Shown: positions 53,566 through 63,063 of the stretch, one piece after another
Numbering within the stretch: the first letter of the stretch is position 1
Layout of the letters: each line of letters starts with the position of its first letter
From: an uncultured Lachnospiraceae bacterium
GTDB lineage: Bacteria; Bacillota; Clostridia; Lachnospirales; Lachnospiraceae
Reading direction: 5' to 3'
DNA length: 64,000 bases
Assembly (NCBI GenBank): GCA_947246015.1
Contig: CAMXQE010000012.1
Location: 1-64,000, forward strand
Position numbers and translations under genes: made by a program
Notes under the pieces: model-generated
Seen by the model: the letters and a program-made list of their open reading frames with translations, nothing else
Told to the model about the DNA's origin: nothing
Databases searched by the model: none

Positions 53566-56090
53566 TCAAAGAATATATTCACTATAGATATCTACATTCA
53601 TAACTTCTGCAAAGCGTATACGCCAAAGCTGATTTCTAATCCCCCTGTTTACATTCCACATGCTCATTGCATCTCTCCCGATTGTACTCTCAGGAAAACT
53701 GTTTTCCCAACGCCAACCTTTCAAGAACATCTCCTGAAGTTCCCTTCTGGTAAAATTCAGACAGCTTACATATGGATAACCATATTTTTTTTGGTAAGGC
53801 GCTGATATTAAAGAAATGCGCATGCGGTCAAACACGGAAAAATATTCTTCATGCAAATTGTAGACCGGCTTTAGGTCAAATCCCGATACCGATACCCCCT
53901 TATTTTTCGGCTGTTTTCCATGACGAGTTGTCTCCAATAAAGAATCATGAAATGCTATGCCTAATTTATCACAAATCATCGTAAATTCATCTTTAGGGTG
54001 AAGTTTTAAATCTTCAAAACTTACCGTAAATTCATCCCAGTATTCATATTCTTCTCTATTATAATATACTTCCAAATCCATATCACATAATATACCAAAT
54101 GCCACCACCCAACTCCATTCTCCATGAAAACGAATGTTATCAATAAGAGACCCAGCAGTCATATATCTGTTCCTCACTGTAGCTAATGTATAACCATGTA
54201 CACTTTTATCACTCAACCAATGCGCACATTCCCTCACCCACTTGCGATTATAATTATGCATTTCCCAGTAAATGACCATATTCTTTAAATCTGCTGCTTC
54301 TCTTCCAAACATTGCTTCATATGCGACATGAAACATAACAAATAATTCCTGTGATGTGAAATTATTACCTAAACCTAATAGTTCCTCCATTTTCCGATTA
54401 AATATATTTCTTTTGGACTCTTCTGCAAACAAATCTCCTTCAATCCCGCTCTCACCCTCATACATCTTCCAAAAGGCTGGCAAAATATTCTCCGCTCTCT
54501 CCTCTGCCAAACGGACACAGATTAAATATAGGTGATTATTAAAAAAACCACCCTCTTGAATCATCATAATGCGAGGATGCCCCTCTAAACACTGTCTTAC
54601 CAGATTATTTCCACTACGCGCAGGAATCGCGCCTAATACTATACCCATAGGACGTAATTCTTCTTTTACATATTTTTCCGTATTCCTTTCTAAATGAATA
54701 TTTTTATATATATAAGAAAAATAATCCGTATAATTATGTATATGATACTCCTTTAACTTCTCAATATAAATCTCATTTTTATTCCTCGCCTCTTCTGATG
54801 TATGCTCCAAATAATCAGTATATTGAGGAACTACCAATAAACAAACATCTCTATCCGTTATTTCCGACCGCGATACTTGCGGCATTTGCAGCCTCTCTAA
54901 CTTCTCCGCATTTTCCTCCAGTATATCCCAATAACCTATCCTGTCAGTTCCATTCTGCTTCCACCATGCATAGAACCGACTACACAAATACGGATCTCCT
55001 GTCAAAATCAATTTATACCGCTTCAGTATATTTTCAAGGTTGTTCCATGGTACTTCTATATAATCCCTTAACAGAAAATACTGCCTATTCCTTTTATAAC
55101 CGGCATAATCATAGGCATCAACATTTCCGAACCCCCCCCGCTATGTTTGGACTCACATTCTATAAATACCGGAGCATTATACTGTTCTCTTATTTTGTCC
55201 AAACTCAATACCGGTCTTCCCAACAGCGTTCTCCCTGCACAGCCCTCATCCCATGCACAAAAAGCGCAGATATCAATACCGTTCGCCAACAGCAAATCAT
55301 ATCCGTCCTGAGCTTTGGTATTTTTTCCAACAATAATAATTTCATTCGTTTCTTTTAGTCTTTTTATTAAAGTATTAAAATCCCCATCCGCATCCGTTAT
55401 CCTACCCGCTTTGATGTTTGCCTCGTAAATCTCATCCACACATTCAAATTCCACAGAAGAACTTCTAGACTGCTCCTCTTCCAGACTACTACTCTTCGGA
55501 TGGACTCCTTCCGCCCATATTTCATAATTCCGATAATTCAGCATGGTATGTTTCTCATCCATGTACAACTCCTGCCACAGTTCCCCTTCCGTATTAACAG
55601 GAATCCCCTGTTGGGTGAGATATTCAGCCATTTCCCATGCTAACTCATTAAAGCCATGAATGGTGACGCCATCATATTCCGGTTTCAAATCCTTAAAACC
55701 CAATGCATCCTCACAGCTTTCCAGTTCATGCAACATCCTTATTTCCCTGTCAGCTTCTTCGTCCTGATATGCAAAGCAAATCAACTGCCCACTCCTACTT
55801 AATACCGGAAACACCACCACCTCTCCAAATATACTTTTATGTCCTATAAAATATTTATGACAGACTGCCCAAACCGTTTCATCCAAAACTGCATATTTCT
55901 TTTGTATACACTCCTGCAGAACCGGGCTTCCTAAAAGAGAAGTATAACTAATTATTCCAAGATATTTCTCTCCATCCATGACACACACCAGTTCATCTTT
56001 ATGTCCTTTTAGAAAATAATGAAGCAATTCACTTCTGGTAATGTCCCCATACGCCACACTATACACTTCTTTATCGCAAAACCGTATCAT
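53566..56090 (-). pseudogene. Large sulfotransferase-like protein, out of frame at a poly-G tract (putative phase OFF)
   Basis: ATG 56090 (AGGAG upstream) opens a frame that ends early at 55068. The second frame continues the same protein to 53566. Adding one G to the 8-G tract at 55132-55139 joins them into 841 codons, co-linear with the intact paralogue at 57477-59927. The N-terminal part has a CBS-like segment (about 17-55) and Rossmann-like stretches (VTIHGFNELAWEMAEYL; EIIIVGKNTKAQDGYDLLL). The C-terminal part has a sulfotransferase-type loop (GAIPARSGNNLVRQCLEGHP) and FEDLKLHPKDEFTMICDKLG. It lies immediately upstream of cysC. I regard it as reversible rather than dead. Confidence 0.8.
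55132..55139 (-). repeat. Poly-G tract (8 G) inside sulfotransferase-like gene
   Basis: Eight G on the coding strand at about codon 317. Eight gives a premature stop at 55068; nine, or six or twelve, would restore the frame to the 53566 stop. Confidence 0.95.
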
Positions 56091-56102
56091 ATATATTCTC
56101 CT

Positions 56103-57474
56103 TCACAATTTCAATGTCCTTCTTGTATTTCTACGTATTCCATCCAACTCCTCCATAGAAATCCCCATCATATCTGCAGTCCTTTTTCTCTTTTCATAAG
56201 TTGAAAAATTAATTCTATCCCATTCATATGCCCTCAAAATACTCATATCACGCGCTGTAAATTCATCCGTTTCTATCATACCATTTCTCCAGTTAATGTT
56301 TTCTGAATCAAATCCTTCAACCAATGCATTTTGCTCTTTTGCCATCTGGTATAGACGGGTATCTGGCAATGGAACTGCATTAAATAATTTTATGTAATCT
56401 GCTCCCAAATCTTCTGCAAATTTAATTGTCTGCCTTATCTCTTCCCAAGTCTCCCCTGGAAATCCTACAATAAAATTAGCAGCAACGTAAATATTTTCCT
56501 GCTTCAGCTTTTTAACCACTGCAACAGCCTTTTCCAATTTTAAAGGTTTTTGTATCACATCATGCAGTATCCGCTCCGTTCCTGATTCAACTGCAATATC
56601 TACATAAATACAACCACTCTTATGCATTAATTCAATCAGTTCATCATCAAGCAGAAAGGCTGCCGTTGCAATCATTTTCCATGGAATGTTGTATTTCTTT
56701 AACCCCTCAAAAATTCTGATTGCCCTTTTTCTGTCTGTAAGCAGATTATCATCATCGAAAATCAATGACTTTATATGGTAAGTATTAATAAGCCAATCAA
56801 TCTCCTTCAATACATTTTCTGCGCTTCGCGGCCTGAATTTCCTTCCGGCAATTTTATCCACTTGACAAAAACAGCAATTATAGGGGCATCCCCTTGATGT
56901 TAAAATCCTTGCATACGGATATGCCGCAGGTCCATCCAGACTTTTCCGTTCAGCCTTCATAGCATACTGAGAATAATCAATAAGATGATATGCCGGTAAT
57001 GGATATTTATCTAAATCGGTGATTAGTTCCGAATGTCCTCCTTCTATATCATATGTCCATACACCCTTTGGCATTGTTTTTCTTTCACCATTAATAAAAT
57101 GTATTAGCTGCGGCAACATTTCTTCACCTTCACCGCACATAACATAATCATAGTTCCTGTCCTTTACATTTTCCCGCGGATTGGCCGTAGCATGTACCCC
57201 TCCTAACCCGGTTATGATATTTGGGTCAATACTTTTTACAATTTTTGCCGCCATATGGCCTGTATACCCATAAAAATCCATCAAAACACTAATACCCACA
57301 AAATCAGGTTTTTCTTCCCTTATCCTGGCCTCAAACTGTTCTATACTTAAGCTTTCTGCCAGGGCATCAATCACTTTAATCTTATATCTGTTTTCCTGTT
57401 CCAAAACTGCTGCTAATAAACACAAATTATATGGTATAAAATGCCATAATATTCCCGCATTCCCCCCCCCCCAT
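56103..57474 (-). CDS. B12-binding-domain radical SAM protein, start separated from body by a poly-G tract (putative phase OFF)
   Basis: The cobalamin-like N-terminal domain (LCLLAAVLEQENRYKIKVID, GISVLMDFYGYTGH, TGLGGVHATANP) precedes the radical SAM domain with CPYNCCFC and FDDDNLL. The only well-placed start is ATG 57474, two bases after the previous stop, and the 11-G tract begins with its third base. Eleven G leads to a stop after 15 codons; ten or thirteen would give a continuous protein of about 456 residues. An open frame without a good start exists from TTG 57425. Such enzymes often methylate unreactive carbons. It lies between the two sulfotransferase-like genes. Confidence 0.82.
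57462..57472 (-). repeat. Poly-G tract (11 G) at the radical SAM start codon
   Basis: Eleven G beginning with the G of ATG 57474. Reading frame depends directly on tract length: 10 or 13 in frame, 11 out. Confidence 0.95.
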
Positions 57475-57476
57475 TC

Positions 57477-59927
57477 TTATTTTCCGCATCCCAATTGTAA
57501 TTCGGAATCACCAATACAATTTTCCGTATCATAACATACCTCCATTATTTCTATAAAACGAATCTGCCAAAGCATAAATCCAAAACGTTCCTTCCTATAC
57601 CAAATGTTTATTTCATCTTCCACTTTCTCCATCTCCGGCAATTTCTCCCATCGAAACTCTTTCAAAAACATTTCCTGCAGTTCCCGCCTGCTAAAATCCA
57701 AACATCTCACATATGAATATCCATATTTTTTTTGAAACGGTCCGTCAAGCAAACATAAACGCATCCTGTCAAAACTGCTAAAGTATTCCTCATATTGCTT
57801 ATATATGGGTTCCAACCCAAATCCTGTTGTATCCCCTACTATGTTCCGATAATACGCCGTCTGTCCATGACATGTCGTCTGCAGCATGACATGCTCAAAA
57901 GAAATCCCCAGCCATCTGCATAGCTCAGATAACTCTTTCTCCGGACTGCTTTTTAAATCCTCAAACCTTATAACCCGTTCCTTCCAATTTTTATATATCT
58001 TTCTCTTTTCCTGTCGCCAATCATGACTTCCCATACTGCCCCACAAAACATTCCAGCGGGCCCCTGCATAAAAATCTGTACGGATACCTGAACCGGCACG
58101 CATGTATGCATTGCGCACTGTACGCAGAAGAAATCCTTCTACATTTTCACTGCCCAGCCAGTATGACCATTCTCTTACTAATTCCCTGTCCCATTGATGC
58201 GGTTCCCAGTAAATAATGGTATTTTCCAAATCCAATATTTCTCTTCCGTACATGGACTCATAAGCAAGATGAAACATTACGAACAGTTCCTGCGAAGTGA
58301 AACAATCATTCAGCCCCAGCAGTTCCTCCATCTTCCGGTCAAACTTCTCTTTATCCGGAAAAAATGCCGTTACTGCTTTCTCTCCGGCCTCCCGTCTAAA
58401 TAAATGCCAGAATCCAGATAATATATCAGTAGCATGTTCTTCCGCCAAACGTATGCAAATGGAATATAAATTATTGTTAAAATAATTAACCTCCTGTATC
58501 AAAAGGATTTGCGGATGCCCTGAAAAACTATGCCTGACCAGTGTATTTCCACTATGAGGCGGTATCGCCCCAAGCAATATTCTGGCTGGACGCAATTCCC
58601 TTCTTCCATACTTTAATTCTTGGGTATCTAAATGAATACATTTAAACATATCAGAATAATAATCCGTATAGTCATGTATCCCATATGCATATAATTTTTC
58701 TACATATTCATTATGCCTATTTGCAGTCTCCGAAGTAATATGAAACTTACTGTCGTATTCCGGCACAATCAGCAGGCAGATACTTTCCATACCCCCCCCC
58801 ATTTCAATGCCATCTATTCTCGGCACTTGCAGTTTTTCTGTTCCCCATAAATTCTCCTTCAGGATATCCCAATATCCTATTCCCTCTGTTCTGAATCCAT
58901 GCTCCATCCACCATCGATAAAACCGGTTGCATAAGAACATATCTCCCGTCAGGATGATAGTTCGCCCTTGCATCATGCGGAAAATATTCATCAGATTATT
59001 TTCAGGCACTTCTAAATAATCCCTTAACAAAAAGTATCTCCTGTTTCTTTTGTACCCTTCATAATCATTCAAATCAACGGCTCCAAATCCCCATGCACTA
59101 TATTTCTCACCACACTCCAGAATGACAGCCTCCGAAAACCGTTCTTCAATCTCTATTTTTTTTAAAACTGGCTTGCCAAATAGACTTGTCCTTCCTTCCC
59201 GTCTTGCTTTTTCAGACAGAAACGCACATATATCCAAACCATTTGACAATAGCCAGTCATAAGCCTCCTGCGCTTTCGTACCGACTCCTCTTATAATAAT
59301 TTCCTTTTTGTTCTTCAGCTTTCTGATTAATTCATTGACATCTCCATCTGCATTTTTTATTTTTCCGGCTTTAATATTCGCCTCATAAATTTCATCAACA
59401 CATTCAAATTCAACCGAAGCGCTTCTCAGCCGTTCCTGATATACATCATTTCTCTTCTGGTGAACCCCTTCTGCCCATATCTCATAGGTCTGTCCATCCG
59501 CCACCTCTTGCGATTCCCATTTACCAATCTCATGCCAAAAATTCCCTTCTACATGAACCGTAATTCCCTGCTTTTGAAGATATATCGCAAAATAATAAGC
59601 AAGCTCATTGCATCCATGAATCAAAACCTCAGAATAACCCGGAGTACAATCATGGAAATTTAACGCCCCCTCACATTCTTCCAGTTCGTGCAGCATCCGT
59701 AATTCCCTATTGGCTTCCGCATCCTGCCACGCAAAACAAACAAGTTCATGTCTTTTATTCAATACTGGAAGTAAAACGATACTGCCGTCAGAAGATTTAT
59801 GTTTTGCAAAATACTTCCTTCCCTCTTCCCATACCTTTTCATCTAAAAATACATATTCCTTTTGCATATCCTCTTTTTGGCTTTTATTTTGCGTCTCAAA
59901 AATCTTTTTACTGCAAAAACGTATCAT
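57477..59927 (-). CDS. Large sulfotransferase-like protein, intact paralogue (putative phase ON)
   Basis: 816 residues; start ATG 59927, with GGGAGG upstream, aligning with the paralogue's MIRFC start. The N-terminal half has Rossmann-like stretches (VLIHGCNELAYYFAIYL; EIIIRGVGTKAQEAYDWLL) and VEFECVDEIYEANIKAG shared with the paralogue. The C-terminal half has a PAPS-binding-type loop (GAIPPHSGNTLVRHSFSGHP), VRNAYMRAGS resembling the 3'-phosphate site, and VIRFEDLKSSPEKELSELC. It carries a 9-G tract (58792-58800, about residues 375-378) in frame. It is probably a cytoplasmic sulfotransferase using PAPS from cysC/sat. The acceptor is unknown. Confidence 0.82.
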   Translation of the reverse strand: MIRFCSKKIFETQNKSQKEDMQKEYVFLDEKVWEEGRKYFAKHKSSDGSIVLLPVLNKRHELVCFAWQDAEANRELRMLHELEECEGALNFHDCTPGYSEVLIHGCNELAYYFAIYLQKQGITVHVEGNFWHEIGKWESQEVADGQTYEIWAEGVHQKRNDVYQERLRSASVEFECVDEIYEANIKAGKIKNADGDVNELIRKLKNKKEIIIRGVGTKAQEAYDWLLSNGLDICAFLSEKARREGRTSLFGKPVLKKIEIEERFSEAVILECGEKYSAWGFGAVDLNDYEGYKRNRRYFLLRDYLEVPENNLMNIFRMMQGRTIILTGDMFLCNRFYRWWMEHGFRTEGIGYWDILKENLWGTEKLQVPRIDGIEMGGGMESICLLIVPEYDSKFHITSETANRHNEYVEKLYAYGIHDYTDYYSDMFKCIHLDTQELKYGRRELRPARILLGAIPPHSGNTLVRHSFSGHPQILLIQEVNYFNNNLYSICIRLAEEHATDILSGFWHLFRREAGEKAVTAFFPDKEKFDRKMEELLGLNDCFTSQELFVMFHLAYESMYGREILDLENTIIYWEPHQWDRELVREWSYWLGSENVEGFLLRTVRNAYMRAGSGIRTDFYAGARWNVLWGSMGSHDWRQEKRKIYKNWKERVIRFEDLKSSPEKELSELCRWLGISFEHVMLQTTCHGQTAYYRNIVGDTTGFGLEPIYKQYEEYFSSFDRMRLCLLDGPFQKKYGYSYVRCLDFSRRELQEMFLKEFRWEKLPEMEKVEDEINIWYRKERFGFMLWQIRFIEIMEVCYDTENCIGDSELQLGCGK
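58792..58800 (-). repeat. Poly-G tract (9 G) inside intact sulfotransferase-like gene
   Basis: Nine G encode part of EMGGGMES, in frame. The tract is at a different place from that in the paralogue, so the two tracts arose separately. Confidence 0.95.
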
Positions 59928-59950
59928 TTTACTTCCATCCTCCCAATTAT

Positions 59951-60427
59951 TTATACCTGATATAATATATCTTCCAACGAAAGAATCGGACAATCCATCT
60001 TAGCCCCCAAAGCTTCCTCAATTTCATCAAAGAAAGTAATAGAAGTAACCACAACTGCATCTACTTCCTCTAAATCATCATCCGGTGTAACCATCAAAAA
60101 ATCCGCATATATTTTATCCGCATTTTTATCAATACCATATTTTATCTCCACGCCACTTCCCTGTAGTTCTTCTGCCAAGGTTTCCCCTGCATAATGCATA
60201 CCATATATAGCAATTTTCTTATATCCTTCCTGTTCAAAATAGGAAGCCAGATTCTTCCCCTCCTGCTTTACTTTTACCCATTGGTTCATCATTAAAAACA
60301 GCGCCAGATGTTTATCCGATTTTTTATGATTCTCCTTCACTTTACTGCCCAGCATCCCACTTACTGCTGTTACGCCTGCTGCTGCTCCTCCTATTGCCGA
60401 TATTATCCCTATCATTCCTTTTCGCAT
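59951..60427 (-). CDS. Small Rossmann-like protein with N-terminal membrane segment
   Basis: 158 residues. A hydrophobic Gly/Ala-rich N-terminus (about 5-27) could be a membrane anchor. The rest has a nucleotide-binding-like pattern: KIAIYGMHYAGETLAEELQG, then a beta-alpha unit ending YGIDKNA, and VTPDDDLEEVDAVVVTSI. It resembles the Rossmann-like stretches at the N-termini of the two sulfotransferase-like proteins downstream. Comparable proteins appear in capsule loci; no activity is known to me. The gene ends 24 bases before the sulfotransferase ATG. Confidence 0.65.
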   Translation of the reverse strand: MRKGMIGIISAIGGAAAGVTAVSGMLGSKVKENHKKSDKHLALFLMMNQWVKVKQEGKNLASYFEQEGYKKIAIYGMHYAGETLAEELQGSGVEIKYGIDKNADKIYADFLMVTPDDDLEEVDAVVVTSITFFDEIEEALGAKMDCPILSLEDILYQV

Positions 60428-60465
60428 AACTATCTTCTCCTTTCAAAATTGCATTTTCTTCCAGT

Positions 60466-61674
60466 TTATTCGCTTTTATCTGCTTTTAAGCTATTCCAAA
60501 CTACATGCCCTATCCCTTTATTCTCTCTAATTCTACTTTTTCTATCATCCTCCTCTACAATATTTATAAAATCATCTAAAGTTCCAAAATCATCACTTTC
60601 AATACACGTTTCCTTTCCTGTAAGATTTTCTTTCATAACTTCATACAAATAGAAAACCTCTTTTTCTGACACCAATAATTCCCAACCAAATATATGCTTA
60701 GTACTCTTATCATAAACTAACAACATATTACCCGCTTGTGGATATAACAAAACTTTATCTTTATATATACTATACTTCGCATGCACTGGCCAACCGAGAA
60801 ACCGATTATCAACCAGCCGGAACCCCTTCGGATATTCAATTGGATTGCCAATTGTTTTCCTATTTTTATCAATCCTCAGTATATTCTTTAAGAAAAGATT
60901 TAATACTAAAATCTCATCCTCCAGAAAAATCAACTTTACATAAGGAATCTGCCCTGCATACTTTCTATCTCTCCACTCTGCACTTTCGTTGGTATATACT
61001 TGCAATGTATCATTTTCCATATCCCATTCATAAATATTGGTTGACTCTACTGGCAATATCCAATAATGATTTCCATCAAAACACATGGAAAACGGTTTTA
61101 TCCCTTCTAAAGTTTTAGAAAAAACAATCTGTTTTGTATCCAAATTTACATTTATAAATGTGCTGCCGCCATATCTGCCAATCAATACACAGTCCTTATT
61201 ATCATAAATTATAAGATTGCCTGAACAAAAAAAATCCGGCTCAAACAAAGAACTCAATTCTTTGTCCTTTTTTATCTGTTGGCTATGCAGATTAAATACA
61301 TATACTCCCTTTCCCAGTTCGTGTGGAAATATATATATATCATTTTTCCATTTTACTATACCCGATATATTTACAAAACCAGTATCATAATCAGGGAAAG
61401 GAATTATTTGTTCTTGCTTTTTTATAAGATCATACTTCATAATAGCATTAGCATCATTAGGGAAAAAATAAATAGCATTATTATAAGCCACCCCCCCATT
61501 TAATGACAGCCTCCCCGCATTGCTTTCCCTGATAGAAAACTTATGTACAAAATGGATTGTCATATCTTCTATATCTAAACAGAAAATCCCATTAAATGCT
61601 ATATTAAAGAAATATATCCTATTTTCTATCTGACAAATGCTGCCAACCTTTAAATGCGTCTTTACATCTTTCAT
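60466..61674 (-). CDS. Beta-propeller-like protein of unknown function
   Basis: 402 residues with repeated beta-strand motifs about 45-50 residues apart (YFFNIAFNGIFCLDIE, YFFPNDANAIMKYDL, YIFPHELGKGVYVFNL, WILPVESTNIYEWDM, LLYPQAGNMLLVYD), as in a seven-bladed propeller. No signal peptide, so probably cytoplasmic. The last 60 residues are acidic/basic and non-repetitive. A 7-G tract (61491-61497) encodes Gly-Gly-Val in frame. It overlaps the preceding glycosyltransferase gene by 4 bases (ATGA), so the two are translationally coupled. Confidence 0.7.
   Translation of the reverse strand: MKDVKTHLKVGSICQIENRIYFFNIAFNGIFCLDIEDMTIHFVHKFSIRESNAGRLSLNGGVAYNNAIYFFPNDANAIMKYDLIKKQEQIIPFPDYDTGFVNISGIVKWKNDIYIFPHELGKGVYVFNLHSQQIKKDKELSSLFEPDFFCSGNLIIYDNKDCVLIGRYGGSTFINVNLDTKQIVFSKTLEGIKPFSMCFDGNHYWILPVESTNIYEWDMENDTLQVYTNESAEWRDRKYAGQIPYVKLIFLEDEILVLNLFLKNILRIDKNRKTIGNPIEYPKGFRLVDNRFLGWPVHAKYSIYKDKVLLYPQAGNMLLVYDKSTKHIFGWELLVSEKEVFYLYEVMKENLTGKETCIESDDFGTLDDFINIVEEDDRKSRIRENKGIGHVVWNSLKADKSE
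61491..61497 (-). repeat. Poly-G tract (7 G) in propeller gene
   Basis: Seven G at about codons 59-61 (LNGGVAYN), in frame at this length. Confidence 0.9.
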
Positions 61675-63038
61675 ACATTATTCTCCAATAGTGAATCATC
61701 CACATCCAACAAATATCTGTTTTTCTTTAAAAAACTGTAACTCATTTTATGGAAAGGCATCATATACCCCTTACACTTTCTTCTAGGCAATACATATGTA
61801 TGTTTGTTTTTCCATGAATCCATAATAAGATGATATTTTTTCATATCCTCCTCTTCTTCCGCACTTATTACCCAGCATCCGTCTATCCGCTCATTCATCT
61901 CCTTTGTCGCTTCCAAAATTTCATCTTCCGTGTTGTTTTCCAAAATAATCCCTCTTTTTCTGAATCTTGAATTATACATATCACATTCATTAGAAGCATC
62001 AAGTATCTCGTATAAATTTAAATATCTCTTTTCTTTTTGGGAATAATACTTTTTAATAATGTACATATCAAATCCTGTATTTGGACATGATTCAAATCCA
62101 TAGCATATAGGTACCATATTTGTCATAAGCATGGGGCATCCCCAAAAACCCGCGATGGCAGGCAATCCAGAATCTGACCCTAAAATAAATTTACTCTTTG
62201 ACAATAAATAAAAATCCATTAACTCATCGTAGTAATTATTAGCATAATCTATCACACCGGGAATATTGCATTTTCTAATTTCATATTTACCCATTCTGAC
62301 TGATTGAATCCCCAAGCTTTCCATATAAAGGCAGGCCTTTTTGTAAGAGTTAATATCGCAATCACGGCAAGAGGTATCCTTTGCCAAAGCCTCAGCCCAA
62401 TCAAGCTCCTTCGCTCTATTTTCCCTTGCGTGCAAACAAATAAATTCATTCCTTATCCCCATTTGTTTCATTTTCGGTTCTGCCTCTTTAATCTGCTTTT
62501 CTGTAAATGGCAGCAGGGGTTTTCCAATCTGAACCGGAAAATATTCAGATTTTCTTGCATAATATTGGTGGAACGCTCTTTTATCAATCATCTCTGCATG
62601 CTTCGCCAGCACATAAGCCCAAAAATCTATATTAGATTTTGTTACAAAATACAAATCTCTTCCAAACAACTCTAATATTTTTTCATTATATATTCCGCCT
62701 GTATAAGCTTCATAAAAAATAGGAAGAACTACATTAAGTATGCTTTTATCCTCTTTTTCAAAATCTCTCCTCATCAAAAACAGACGTGGGATAGTTTCTC
62801 CAATCGAAACAAACTCCACGCCTACAATCCTTATCTTTTCAAACTTCGTGCAAAGTTTTCTCCACCTTTTTTCATACTTCTTTCTATATAATATAAAATT
62901 TTTCTTAAATTCCAGCATAGAAAGATACCTGCCAAATTTCTTTATATAATATCTTTCTTTATCGTCTTTCCTAAGCCTTGTTTTATACTCTAAAATATCA
63001 TTTAACAAATAATTATTTTTCATTATTTCTATATCCAT
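61671..63038 (-). CDS. TIGR04372-type putative glycosyltransferase
   Basis: 455 residues. The diagnostic middle part has FICLHARENRA, the CRDCDINSYKKACLYMESLG segment and VRMGKYE. The C-terminal nucleotide-sugar-site-like region is LLSKSKFILGSDSGLPAIAG. These match the family of putative surface-glycan glycosyltransferases TIGR04372, which resembles GT-B enzymes. The N-terminal 90 residues are basic and helical. It is coupled to the propeller gene and lies at the head of the genes feeding the sulfation cassette, so its product may be the glycan that is sulfated. Confidence 0.78.
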   Translation of the reverse strand: MDIEIMKNNYLLNDILEYKTRLRKDDKERYYIKKFGRYLSMLEFKKNFILYRKKYEKRWRKLCTKFEKIRIVGVEFVSIGETIPRLFLMRRDFEKEDKSILNVVLPIFYEAYTGGIYNEKILELFGRDLYFVTKSNIDFWAYVLAKHAEMIDKRAFHQYYARKSEYFPVQIGKPLLPFTEKQIKEAEPKMKQMGIRNEFICLHARENRAKELDWAEALAKDTSCRDCDINSYKKACLYMESLGIQSVRMGKYEIRKCNIPGVIDYANNYYDELMDFYLLSKSKFILGSDSGLPAIAGFWGCPMLMTNMVPICYGFESCPNTGFDMYIIKKYYSQKEKRYLNLYEILDASNECDMYNSRFRKRGIILENNTEDEILEATKEMNERIDGCWVISAEEEEDMKKYHLIMDSWKNKHTYVLPRRKCKGYMMPFHKMSYSFLKKNRYLLDVDDSLLENNV

Positions 63039-63063
63039 CCCTTTTCTTCAGCTAAAACATATT

